This document shows, piece after piece, positions 21,401 to 32,538 of a stretch of DNA of 50,905 nt. The DNA lies in the NCBI GenBank assembly GCA_027596035.1, contig JADGJA010000068.1, forward strand, positions 1 to 50,905, read 5' to 3'. The stretch's first letter is position 1, and the number at the start of each line of letters is the position of its first letter. The position numbers and the translations under genes were made by a program. Source of the DNA: Thoreauomyces humboldtii. Lineage: Eukaryota; Chytridiomycota; Chytridiomycetes; Spizellomycetales; Powellomycetaceae. The notes beneath the pieces are model-generated. The model was not told the DNA's origin. It saw only the letters and a list, made by a program, of their open reading frames with translations, and ran no database searches.

Positions 21401-23059
21401 CTCCGATACCTTTGTCCCAAACGACGTGTACGCTAGCGAAGGATCCAACATGCAAATCATCACGGGGCCGAATATGGTACAGGAATGTTGCCACGAGTTG
21501 CTGTTTTTCTCGTGCTCAACGCGTGTCCATCTGTAGTCGGGTAAATCAACATATCTGCGTCAAATCGCCCTTCTTACGATCGTCGCGCAACTTGGTGGAT
21601 TTGTTCCTGCCGAATACGCTTCTCTGCGGTTGGTCGACAAGCTGTTTTCCCGGATCGGCATCGACGATAGTCTCCAGGCAAATGCGTCGACCTTCATGCT
21701 CGAGATGAAGGAGACGGCTTTCATATTGCAAAACGTTTCAAGCAACAGTCTTATCATCATTGATGAACTCGGACGAGGTGGATCCAGTGTTCGTCGTTAC
21801 AAAGCTTCACCCTGGCTAACCATAATCACTCTGGTTAGGGACTTCCACAAACGATGGCCTTGGAATCACGTTTGCTGTATGCGAGGAGCTTGCAAAAAGC
21901 AAGGTAATACTAATTTGCGTCCCGGACAGCTGATGATACCGATTTTCACGATCTTCAGGCATTTACGTTTCTCGCTACGCACTACCATGAGCTTGCCACT
22001 GTCATGGAAGTGTATCCGAACGTCGTCAACCTGCATCTGGAGGTGATTGAGAGAACGGATGGGAATCTGGAAGCTGCGATTTAGCGCCAATGTGTCCACA
22101 TGCAGGTGCTCGCAACGGACGGCGATGCTGGTGTGACATGCTCGTATCTCGTTCGCGACGGGATCGCCGGAGATGTGCAGTACGGTAAGATCGATGTCGT
22201 GGAGGATCTGATTCATTCCGGGGGCCCAACATCATAAGCGACCGCTGCTCAGGCTTGAAGCTCGCCAAAATCGCCGGATTCGACGACGCCATCATCGCAC
22301 GGGCCGAAGAGCTGTCGAACGCGGTACAGGTTTTTCGCTCTTCACAACCCAAAAGGATCAGGACCTCTTAACTTGAGATTTCATTGGTGTAGCTGCGAAG
22401 GAAGGTGGAACAGTGTCGTGCCGAGAGCTCGGTTGCCGTCGCGGAGAAAGCTCAGGGACTTGCTGTCCAGGTTTGCCACCTAGAGTACCGAAGGCTCTTT
22501 CCATGTCAAAAAAGCTAATTAAAGTTTCCCTCAGCTCACTCGCAACCTCATTCAAGCAAGAAGAAGCTCGAAGCTCGACGAGGTCCACATGAGAAGATAC
22601 CTCCAGTCCCTGCAACGAGATTATGTCAGCGCTCTCGCTTCCCTGTGCTCGTCAGCCGACACGGCAAGTTTCGAGTCTCCGAGGGTCGAAAGTTCGTTGG
22701 AATCTGCTAGCGACAGCCGCCCTTTCGAGTCCGTGCTGAACGAGTCGAACAACGGATGTCCGATCGCCTCGTCCGATTTGGGCTCTGCGCAGAACACCGC
22801 GCGCGGTTCTAGCACGCTCAGTGCTGTCGATATTGAGAAGTCTTCCACGGCCGGCGCGACGCTGTTTGACGGTGGACGCGATCGCGACGGATCGGATGAG
22901 GGGATTTCCACTCCCGAGGGTCGTGCTAGCAGTACGCTGGGAAGTTTGGGCGGGAGCGGCAGGAAGCGTCCAGCATCAGTGATGATGTCGCCCGCCAGCA
23001 ACGAAAGGCTTCTGAGCTTAGGCGAGCACTCCCGATCCACCTCGCAGGCAAGTGAGTGA
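18452..23059 (+). CDS. MSH4: MSH4, meiotic MutS homologue (28 exons)
   Basis: MSH4 pairs with MSH5 to stabilise recombination intermediates for crossing over. Exons: 18452-18682, 18750-18812, 18874-18984, 19059-19068, 19146-19215, 19277-19312, 19372-19457, 19520-19624, 19692-19730, 19788-19826, 19888-19904, 19971-19995, 20056-20096, 20158-20307, 20403-20522, 20588-20615, 20672-20731, 20817-20971, 21038-21096, 21148-21272, 21334-21476, 21537-21777, 21839-21903, 21959-22042, 22106-22184, 22253-22329, 22393-22470, 22535-23059. They total 2,862 nt in one frame (953 residues). There is no mismatch-recognition domain I; it opens with [18 protein letters not shown]. The connector and lever regions follow ([32 protein letters not shown]). 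Walker A GPNM/SGKST is split between exons 21 and 22 at residues 568-576. The signature STFMLEMKE, Walker [11 protein letters not shown] and [11 protein letters not shown] are intact. A Ser-rich tail of about 135 residues ends it. The first two donors (GTCTGC, GTTGAC) are weak. Confidence 0.87.
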
Positions 23060-23176
23060 GGATCTGTTGTCCCTATTAGTTGAATTTGTTTCCCCACGTT
23101 GCTCGGAGATGTATGAAGTTCGATAGTACAGAATATGAGAAAAATGATTTGGAAACAAAAAGAAAACTGTACAGGA

Positions 23177-25253
23177 TCAATCGGTGTGGTCGATCGGTCG
23201 GAGGGCTTGGTCCACTTCAATTCCTCGCACAACAGGGATAATGTCGTCCCATACTTTCATGCCCTGGTGAAAGAGACAGAGAACACAACCATAAGGAACA
23301 GACGCCTAAAACTTGCGGAACGCTGGAAGACACTTACCTTTTCGTAGTACTCCTTCTGACTCTCGGTATAGTCGCGCAGGATCTCTTTGAAATCCTCGAC
23401 CTTGACCGAATTGAAAAGATTCATCTCTTTGACAACCTCAGCAGAAAACGCGGCTGAAACTCGACCACTCTTTTCCACCTCTTCCCGCAGCTAGAACAAA
23501 AAGTAAAGCAGCGTGCAATTTAGTGAGTCGAGCTAGTAAAATCAAAGCCGGGCCCGCGGTTGCGAATCCCAACCTCGGTGATCCGTGCTTCTAGTCGATC
23601 GAGTTTCAATTTCCGTGCCTGCTCTTGATTGATATTTCGAAAGTCATTGTATTTGTCTTTAATGAAGCCGGTGATACCGCCATCCCCGCGGCCCGAGAGC
23701 GTTCGCTCGCGCTCGGTGGTCTCTTGCGTGAGATATCGCTCCAGCTCCTCGTAGTCGATCTGCTTCTGATCTCTCACTCGCAGAACCTCCTGCAATGAAA
23801 AGTTGTTTGAGTCGTAAGACCGGCACCTTGTCGAAAACATTTCACTGCACCTTTACGGATTGACAATACGCGATGTACTCTCGGATGCCGCTGACAAAGT
23901 CGCCTTCTTCCCGGGACGACTAGGATAGAAAAATCGATCAATGTCAGGAAAATCAGTCATGCAATCGGTTGCGCTTACTTACCTTTCGCTTGAGTAATGA
24001 AGCCACCTCCCGCACGGATCCGCTGAACTCGGTCAAGGGCTCGGTGATTTGCGTCTCCATCGACCCCATGGTGACCAAGCTTCCCTGGAAGTCCGTGGTC
24101 TCCTGCTCCAGATCTGGGCAAGGATTGGTGAGCTTCACAAACGCAGGAAGGAGAGCGCAAGGTCAGCCAACCGCCAGTTGCCCATACCATTCTGCTCTTT
24201 GAGCAACTTTGCGTGTAGTCTTTCCACCGTTTTCAGGTTTTCCTCAAACTTGTCGACGCTATCGCGGAACTCGAGGAAGCGCTCGTCAGGTTTCCGGACC
24301 TTTGTCACGACATTGAGGATGACATCGCTGATGGTCTCAAAGACGTGGCTGTCCCGATTCCGTGATGCGGCGTCCGCACTTTGCTGGCACAAGATGGAAC
24401 GAAACGCGATGAGAAGTCGGTCAACAAGGGCACGTATGCATCCAGGTGCAGGCCACTTGGCAAAACGAAGGGGCACAAAGAGCGTACCAAGTCACCCGTC
24501 TCCAAGAACTTGCGCATAGCCTTGCTGACCTGCAGCGTTGGATGGCGCGTGATGCGGTTCATGTAGGTCTGAAGCGAGTGTCTCCGCTTCTCGATGAACT
24601 CTGAGCTGAAACGATCTCCAGTGATGTACTCTGCTCGATTGTATGACACGTCAAGATCGAGTACGTTCGATCGGTCCAACGCGACCGGGTTCTCCGCGTA
24701 CCCATGCGATGTTTTCCAGGAACGGGTGGTATAATGCACGCAGGATACTCTTCCATCAGAGTGTGATGAAGCCATAGGAAGTCTTGGAACCGACGTCTCG
24801 TTGACAAGGTGGTGCGAGGGAATGTAGGGAGAGTCGTCTAGCGCGCAAGGCAAAAGGTAAGTCCCTGATTCAGCCTCCTTCCAGATCCCACGAGCACCGG
24901 GTTCCCAGCTCATAGTACCTTGCTGCTAACAGCGTATGTAATGAACGCGCTGGAACCTTCGCCATGCTTCTGCGAATCGTCGATGGTAACTTTGAGGGCT
25001 TCGTTGGCGGTGAGGGTGAACGTCGTCGATACGGGACTCTGAGGGGAAGATGGACCGGCTTCGTCGGATGCAAGGTCAGGAGCTGGTGCGCTTGTAGGCT
25101 GTGAGATCGAGTTGGATCAAGACGAGGTGAGCTGCTGAGACAGACATGGCCCCGGCACCTCAACCGGAAGGACGGCGTGTACTGTACCTTGTTACCGACA
25201 TCGGACTCCCAAGGCACCTCACTGTACTCCTCGCTCATGTACACTTCCTCCAT
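23177..25253 (-). CDS. SNX4: Sorting nexin SNX4/ATG24-like (PX-BAR)
   Basis: Endosomal sorting nexin that recycles SNAREs and supports selective autophagy. Ten exons (25253-25188, 25098-24919, 24837-24702, 24630-24488, 24383-24188, 24113-23983, 23919-23851, 23789-23574, 23490-23338, 23263-23177) give 458 residues; yeast Snx4 has 423. The PX domain spans about residues 40-170, with the phosphoinositide-binding RRRFQDFLWLH, the proline loop YPACIIPPVPGKHRM and EYITGDRFSSEFIEKRR. A BAR domain fills the rest: TKVRKPDERFLEFRDSVDKF, SREEGDFVSGIREYIAYCQS, then long charged helices, ending VRGIEVDQALRP. The link KVRKPDERF is characteristic of SNX4 rather than VPS5 or MVP1. Its stop is 118 bases from that of MSH4, on the opposite strand. 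Confidence 0.85.
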
Positions 25254-25862
25254 CCTATCGGGGTTATGTGATTTGTAAGGCTGGTTGGGAGAGCAAGCAC
25301 GAGTAATCCGGGGCTGAAGGTGATGGTACGGTTACTTGCTGTTATGTGTGTGTCATGGCCAAGGGCGTTTCGGACTCGTCGGAGGGAAGCTGCACACACC
25401 GCCGTCAGGCCGGCAGGCCGTCAACGTCAAGTCCGACCGTCGAGGTTCAGACAGCTCGTCAACTGTACATTGTCGCTTTGAATCCTCAGTCCTCAGGTCC
25501 CGTATCATGGCTCGGTGGTACTAGCTGGCATTCCGTCCTTCCGTTCAATGGGGACCACGGGTCGAGGCGAGGCTTGCTTACCTCTGTCGGTGATCCTCCC
25601 GGAGAGTTTCTTCGCCCCCACCCCGCATCCTGCATCTGTACTATTTCCATCTCCTGCAGCGTTGACTGGCTTAGCAAATTGCCCCCTTCTCTCCGAGCTG
25701 GCTTGCCTGCCTGATGCGGCGTCCTTCTTGTGGGTTTCCTCCTGTGGCCGTCGTTGAGAGTCCTCTCCCCAGTAGCTTTCGCGTTCTCTTCTCGGCCTGC
25801 AAGATTCTGTCGTGCCTCTTCGCTCCAGCTTCAGCAGAACCGGACAGAAGTCAGTAGCAGCC
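25254..25862. other. Divergent promoter region between SNX4 and the SHIPPO gene
   Basis: About 610 bases between two start codons. Several open frames cross it but none shows a domain, codon pattern or splice logic. No TATA box seen. Confidence 0.4.
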
Positions 25863-27243
25863 ATGGCCGATACTCTGCCAAAGGTCGGAGAAGGACGCAA
25901 CGTCGTGTCACCCCAGCCGACAGAAAGAGAGATTCCCATCGCCGCTCGCCTCAAAGGTGCGGTGATTGGAAGCTTTGTCCGCTCCTTAGGATGTGTTTCC
26001 GTGGATCTAACCTGTCTGGCTTTCGCTGTTTGATGCCCTCAGGTCCCGGCCCAGCCGCCTATACACTTCCATCGTAAGTGCTTGAGTGTGTCTTGGCTGG
26101 AGTTGCCGCTAAATCAGTCGTCTGCTGACACTTATGTTGGATTAATCTAGCACCCTCGGTCTCAATGCCAAGACGCTCAAGCGAGCCCCTGCCTACTCGT
26201 TTGGCGTGAAGCTCCAATACGAGCGACATCCTCGAGAAACGCCAGGTCCCAACATGTTTTTCCCAACCACTACCCGCATCGGAAAGTCCCAGGGCCCGGC
26301 ATTTTCCCTCCAAGGTGGCTACAAGAAGGGCTCCACTGGTGCCGATGGAGGTGGGGGCGGTCAACCAGGTAGGGAGCGGCTCTGGTTCTGTGTTCTTCAG
26401 CTCTGAATACCCCTACCGGTTTGTTGAAGTGTCACTCGCTGATCTTTGCCTTCCTGCATCTACTTTTTGTCATAGGTGAAATGGACACACCAGGTCCCGG
26501 CAAGTACAATCCAGCCTACGTAGCATCCCGCGAGCCCAAGGCACCCGCATACAGCATGGGCGGTCGTCGTTCGGCCGACAAGAAAAACGACAATCCAGGT
26601 CCAGCCCAGTACAATGTCGCCGCAACCTTGGGTCTCCATCCGGCGATTACTATGAGCGCTGCCGCTGCTTTCACTATCAAACCCCCACGACCATTCAAGC
26701 GTAGGTGGAAACTAGTTATCGCAAAATTTGCCAAGCGCAAATGGACTGACATTGAGGCCTGGCAGTCGAGAGCAACTCACCTGGACCGGCAGCCTACTCC
26801 TCGCTGGATCCTGCCAAATTGAAGAAAGCGAGCCCTGCATACTCGCTTGGAGCAAGATGGCACAGTCCCGCTGACAGTCCGTTCGGAGAAGGCAGTGGTA
26901 AGAACAGCTTCTTGTGCGGAGCCTACCGTGTGGGTTCACTGACGCTTTGCTTTTCGACAGAATCCTTTGAGGTGCAGACCGCAGGAGGAAAGACGTTGCG
27001 CACGGTGACTCCTGGGCCAGGACAATGTAAGAGCGTCTTGATACTCCGCACCTGCTCTCCTGAGAGCCTCGTGAGGTCACTCATCGCTTATTGTCATCGT
27101 CTGCTTCGATCTCCTGTCTTTCCTCAGACACTCCTCAGGTGAAGTACAGCAAGAACGCCATGCCGCAGTTTTCGTTCCGCTGCAAGCATTCCGAGTACGA
27201 GCTCTTCGTACCCGACACGTCGCAGGGCGAGTTCATTTTCTGA
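25863..27243 (+). CDS. SHIPPO-repeat (sperm-tail PG-rich) protein, ODF3/CIMAP-like
   Basis: Seven exons (25863-25956, 26043-26073, 26151-26368, 26476-26700, 26766-26897, 26961-27026, 27128-27243) give 293 residues. The chain carries six Pro-Gly-Pro repeats spread along its length: PGPAAYTLPS, PGPNMFFP, PGPGKYNPAY, PGPAQYNVAA, PGPAAYSSLD and PGPGQYTPQ. Each is spaced by short segments of the kind APAYSFG or APAYSMGGRR. This is the SHIPPO/STPGR repeat of outer dense fibre protein 3 and relatives, which in animals and protists associate with axonemal or other stable microtubules. The repeat boundaries and exon junctions agree, which supports the model. In a fungus the obvious place of action would be a zoospore flagellum, but this is inferred. 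A non-flagellar role cannot be excluded from sequence. Confidence 0.85.
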
Positions 27244-27666
27244 GCGGGGGGCGGAGGAACAGGGATCGTAATATGCATTTCGCGGACCCGTCGGGTGTGA
27301 ACGGGAGCGAGAGAGGTCACTACAGAATGGGAAAGCGGGAGCTTGTCCCAAAGAACGCAGAGAGAGAGGATTTCCTTGAGGCAGTAACAAATACCATGAC
27401 TCTTTCTTTGTTCCTGATACTTGACATGCGTTGTTTACTTGACTCCTGAGGTGGCTCCGACAATGAAAAGGTGGCTCCTGCATCACTGTACCGATAACGC
27501 AAGTTCCAAGTCAAGGCGTTCAAGAGACCGTTTAGCATATCGTGCATGCCGCAGTGCCTTCCCGAAATTCTTATTGGACGCTGAGTGGCACAATCAAATT
27601 GTAAAAAGGGTTCCCATCCAAAAGTAAAAATATCGCTTGCAGAACAGAAGGACCGACAAAAAAAAA
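27244..27666. other. Convergent 3' intergenic region
   Basis: Lies between the stops of the SHIPPO gene (+) and the kinase (-). A/T-rich toward the kinase end, with a run of A at about 27658-27665. No gene seen. Confidence 0.4.
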
Positions 27667-29770
27667 TTATAAATCGGTTCCAGAAGCCCCACCCCCATTC
27701 GCAGCAATGTAGCTCTGTCTACTATTTTCTCCCCTCTCCTTCCTCGGCGGCGCCTTGTACGTGAACCCAGCGAACGCAAGCCGTTTCCGCATGTCCAGCA
27801 TGTCCGCCTCCGTGGCAGCGTCCTCCTCGGACTGTCCGGGCGTCAAGGGGAGAGGCGTGGTAGGCGCAGGATTTTCGGGTGGGAAAGTAGACTGCGTGCC
27901 TTGCTGCAGTGCCTGCTGCTGCTGATGATGAAGGTTCCACACCTCGTCGTCCTCGACAGGCTCGAAGTAGGAGGTGTCGACCTCGCCTGCGAGGGTCGGT
28001 ACGAAGGGAGGCACCGTAGTCGACAGTTCGGCCCATTCGACGGATCGGAACCATGGATGGTTCTTGATCCCCGATGCGTCTGTGGCCGTTGAGGCAGACG
28101 TGGCGGAGGAGCTGGTGCTCCCGAGTCGTGCGGAGGAGGCGGTGCTGGAGAACGAACTTCCGCCGAGTGGGGCGCTTCCAGGTGGGGCGTTCGCACTTCC
28201 CAGACGGTTCTCCTTGTCACATACGAGCTTCATGATGAGGTCCTGGGCTTCCCGTGAGACCACCGGTTTGGATGGGAATCGTAAACATTTCCGCCAGTTC
28301 ACGATCTTTAGCTTTGTCTGCTGTCGGTTCTTGCTGCAGAAGGGTGGAAACCCGTATAGCATCTCAAAGATGATAACACCCAGAGACCACCAGTCGCAGG
28401 CTTTGTCGTAACCCACTCCGAGGAGAATCTCGGGAGCCATGTAATTATTTGTGCCCACGACGCTGAAGGCCTGCTGTCTTCGGTTGGCATCACGCCACTG
28501 CAAGATCTTTGTACGTCCGGCAGGGTGTTCGATATTGAGGGGCGGAGAATCAATGGGCAGTTCGCTGCTTGCTGGTGGAGATTCTCCCAAAATAGCCTCC
28601 GTCGAGGAATCGCCAATGCCAGAGAGAGGATCGTTAGGACCGGAGAAAAATGTCCGCCCTGTAGCATCATCAAACCCGCTTAGAGCCCGCTCCATGGTTG
28701 TTCGACGCTGTTCCTCGTAGTAGGATGAATCGTGCGCCCAATGAAAGTCAGTGGCAAGGCCGAAGTCGGTCACTTTGATGTGACCTTCCGCGTCGAATAA
28801 GAAGTTGTCCGGTTTGATATCTCGATGGATTACTCTAAAGGTTAGGGAGTTGCATGGTGTTAGCTGAACTTTCGAGTCATCAGATGTTTCGCTGAGCGAC
28901 GCACCCTAGTTTGTGTACTTCTTCAATGGCCAAAATCATCTCGGCCACGTAGTGCTTTGCAAAGTCTTCGTCGAAGACGTCCAGTTTGATGAGAAGACTT
29001 AGAAGGTCGCCCCCAGGCATGTACTCCATCACGAAGTACAGGTACTCAGTGTCTTGAAATGTGTAAACAAGTCTCACGACCCAGTTGGCCGACTCCGCAG
29101 CCGCATCCGACAGCAGATCTCTCTCCGCGCGGACATGCGACTCCTGATTCCTGCGTATCGTCTCCGCCTTCCTCAGCACTTTCATGGCGAACACCTCCTT
29201 CGTGGCGCGATGACGGACCAGACGGACCAGCCCAAAGGCCCCATGCCCGAGGGTTCGAATGGTGTCGAAGTCTGCCACGCTGATCTTCTCCCGGGTTCGT
29301 CGCATCCTTTCCGACTCTCTGGACAGCCAGTCCTGACGAACGCCCCGCTTCTCCGCCTCGGTCAGCGCCGTCATTCCAGCGAGTTCGGACTCGAGCTGGA
29401 GTCGTCGCTTTGCCCGTGCAGTGGGTCCCGACTTGTATACGCGATCAAAGTACTGTTCAAAGTAGATCTTTGCTGCGACGGAACGTTCTACGGTGGCGCG
29501 AGACACGCCGTTTCGGGAGGTCGCTGTGGTCGCGGTGCTGACCGTGCTGGCTCGACTTCCCGCTGACGTTGGTCGAGCGCGACTGACCTCATCCGTCGGG
29601 GTGGTGGGTGCTGGGTTGACCTTTCGTTGCCACGGTTGGATCATGGCTCGAAACGAACGGATTCGATCTTCCCCAGCTGGCGAGTCCGCTGCTGTCTCTT
29701 GTGCCCGCGTCTTGCCATCTGCTAGCCCATCTCGGGCGCTTTTTCGTCTTTCGAGAGTTGTCGTGTTCAT
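27667..29770 (-). CDS. NDR/LATS-family AGC kinase
   Basis: Ser/Thr kinase of the Cbk1/Orb6/Sid2 group, which acts with MOB proteins in polarity or cytokinesis. Two exons, 29770-28905 and 28834-27667, give 677 residues. The start is the first ATG of the frame (MNTTTLERRK); the frame stays open 30 codons further upstream without an ATG, so an extra 5' exon is possible. An N-terminal MOB-binding region (YFEQYFDRVYKS, about 105-180) precedes the kinase domain: FDTIRTLGHGAFG from about 167, AMKVL lysine, VIHRDIKPDN split by the intron, then DFG. The APE motif is NYMAPE. AFSVVGT holds the activation-loop serine and FAGFTYK near residue 644 is the hydrophobic motif with its Thr. A long insert separates DFG from APE, and a Ser/Ala-rich insert precedes NHPWF. 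Confidence 0.85.
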
Positions 29771-30556
29771 CTTTTGAAGCTGACTAGCTGCCTCGTCGGC
29801 GGTGTCGGCATGTAATCGATGACTGGACTTGCGGAGAGTCACGTTAGAAAAGCTCCCCAAGTGCGATCCTCACAAAACCAATACGCACTCAAAGCTCGTC
29901 GGTTGGGATATCATATCACGTGTAAGCTTGCCTCTGCTTTCTTTGCGACTCACTGACAAGGTAATTCTTATGAGTTTGAAGTTGGCGAAAGCAAGATTTC
30001 CAAGACCTACTGCTGGAAAAAAACGGAACATCTGCCATCTTTCCGAGTGTCCTCGAGTGTTTGGTCGTGAAGCCTCCCTGAAACCTGAAATACCGCCTAC
30101 AAGCACTCTTGCACGTACTGTTTGTTCAGGTCTGTGAAGAGGTCCGGTTCGTGCAACGGGATGCACGAGGGGTGGGGTGGAGGTTTTTGCTCGTGTGCCA
30201 TTGACGGCGGGTTCGTGCTGCGCGTGTGGCGGAACGTCGGAGTCTGCACAACGAGATATATCAACTTGCACAGCCATCCTTTTGCTGACGTAAGGACAAA
30301 CGCTGAACAACAATTGCTGCTCGCCCGCCGGCCTCGAATGCATCATATACCGGTAAGGTCCCCAGAAACGCAATATTATCTCAGAAGGCAGGAGGTTTCA
30401 CTCAACCCCGATCAGACCGTGGGTGCACGAAGGCGGGACTAAGCCATGTGCAAGAATCGCTGGCTTTGCTCGCAGAGGCTCATACACCTTTTGTACAATG
30501 TACTTTGAAAGCTGGCCACAGACAATGATCGTTGATGAGTGAAATGCATGTACTGT
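29771..30556. other. Intergenic region upstream of the kinase
   Basis: Separates the kinase start from the stop of the tyrosine aminotransferase gene, both on the minus strand. It should contain the kinase promoter and perhaps a non-coding or short coding 5' exon. A 167-codon open frame on the minus strand (30373-29870) begins with TTG and has no recognisable domain, so it is not called. Confidence 0.4.
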
Positions 30557-32233
30557 TCAAATGTGATGGCGAGCGGCAAACTCGCGAATGCGTGTGTAAG
30601 CCACGTCCAGCTTCTCGACCGGAGGTGTAAAGACGATACGGATGAAGGAGCCTGGGGTGCGGAAGCATTGTCCGGGGAGGCAGAGGACAGACTCCTCTTC
30701 GGCAAGCTTCTCAACAAACTCAACATCATCTTTGATGTCCTTGAACTGGGACGTTTCGATCTCGATCATGAGGTACATTGCGCCTTGCGGGAAGACAGGC
30801 TGTGGGCGTGCAAGAAAGCGGGAGTCGTCAGGTCGTTTCCACGCTTTAACACACGCTACTTCGAGCGTACGTACCACGAGGCCTGGGATTCCAGTCAAGA
30901 GCTTTCGACTGATGTTAGCGTTGCTCTCAAGCTGCTTCATGGTGCCATCGTAGAAGGACTGAGGTGCCTGCAAGATCTCAGGGAGGGCAGCCTGGATCAG
31001 GGAGTTGGGGCCGAGAATGAGCTGCGTCAGGTTGACGAGTCCTTTTCGGACCTGCAACATCAAGGGTGACGTTTAACGTTGAACAATTAGCTTCCATGAG
31101 AGATTGCTAGATGTTACCTCAGCGAAGGCCCCATTCCGGTCGTGGATCAGGATCCAGCCCAACCTCCATCCTGGCTGAAAGCACGCAAAATAATGTCAGA
31201 GGAGAGCTGTGGCCACCCATCATGCTTGACCACCACGTACCACCAGGTACTTCTTTGCCAAACCGCTTGTGGTCAAAACAGGCACGGTTTTGGTGAGAGA
31301 CGCGATCGGGATGAACTCATGGCCCTCGAACGCCATATCAGCATAAATCTCGCTTGTAGGAAGATGAACCCGTTAGCCAGCTTTTTTGTGCCGTCGTCTT
31401 AGATCGCATATGCTGCTCACTCTGCAATGATGGGAAGCTTATGCTTCTCCGCGACAGCAAGGATTTCAAGCAAATGCTTCTTGGAGTAAACTGATCCGCA
31501 CGGGTTGCTGGGGTTGTTGACGATGATGGCGGTCGTGTTTTCATCCACAAGACTCTCGAGGTTGTCGAGGTCGATCTCCCACGTTCGGGATGGCTATTGC
31601 GTTGGCAAAAAATAACTCGGTTTCAACAAAACCGTTTCGCCCGCCATATGGGCCGAGATCAAGCAACACCAGATCAAACGAACTCACGTCAAGGTTGTAG
31701 AATTTGCATTCAATGCCCTTTGAGCTCGCAAGAGTCTCGTATAGAGAGAATCCAGGACGGGGGATCAGGATGTTCTGGCCTTCGTTGGCCAAGACACCGA
31801 TGCAGAGGTTGAGAGCATCGCTGCAACCGCTTCCAAGGATCACATCGGCCGATGTCAGAGGAGCGTCAGGCCGGGTGTGAGACTTTGCGATGGCCGCGCG
31901 GGCGGCCTCGGTTCCGACAGAGTTGGGGTATCCGTTGGCTTTGAAGGTATCAAGCTGATCCTTGACTGCCTGTACGCAGGTGGGGTGAAGATTGAAGTTG
32001 CCAAAAGTGGTGGGATCGCCAAGGGCAAGAGAGATGAAGTCTTTTTCTGGATTCGGTTTGACCTTCATGTTGTCGACTGTCTCGTAGAAGAGAAGTTTGG
32101 CCCAAATTTACTGGTCAGTGAGTGTAGACAGCACGGACCCAGTTGACAAGATAGTACCGATGGCGCGGATTGGGTTCCGCGTACGCATGCTCACGACGGA
32201 AGGCTTGATGTTGAATGTAGTTTGTTCGACCAT
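30557..32233 (-). CDS. TAT: Tyrosine aminotransferase (PLP-dependent, animal-type TAT)
   Basis: Transfers the amino group of tyrosine to 2-oxoglutarate, the first step of tyrosine breakdown. Seven exons (32233-32158, 32076-31688, 31593-31421, 31352-31241, 31174-31118, 31051-30875, 30799-30557) give 408 residues, near the size of the animal enzyme without its N-terminal extension. Visible motifs are [16 protein letters not shown] at the start, [88 protein letters not shown] (PLP lysine about residue 246) and [13 protein letters not shown]. These match TAT more closely than the ARO8/ARO9 type usual in yeasts. All junctions keep the frame. It lies 305 bases from the end of the neighbouring hydrolase on the same strand. 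Confidence 0.88.
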
Positions 32234-32538
32234 GACTGCTGTATGTGTTTGTCGGTAGACGAATGCCAACTGGTCGGCAACTGCGAGAGGGTGGTGGACT
32301 GCCCCAATGGGAGGATGGGATCAAAAGTGTGCGTCAGGTGGCTGTGAATTCAGGTCCGGGTCCATCCGGACATGCTCTGCAACCGGGCAACTCTTCACAC
32401 TCCCTAGTACATGCTTCGACTCCCTCGTTTGCTTGAACCCATCGCCCCCGCTACCATACCGGGAGTCTTGTCGGCCAGCAGATGGCTGTCCATGCTGTAC
32501 TGTGTCATACACGAGCAAAAAAGACGAATGCAACATGT
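32234..32538. other. Short intergenic region between hydrolase stop and TAT start
   Basis: About 305 bases holding the TAT promoter and the 3' end of the hydrolase transcript, both minus strand. No recognisable element. Confidence 0.35.

Noticed and set aside
29870..30373. 167-codon minus-strand open frame upstream of the kinase
   Set aside because: Starts with TTG, has no motif and no splice continuity with the kinase; could only be considered if transcripts show it.
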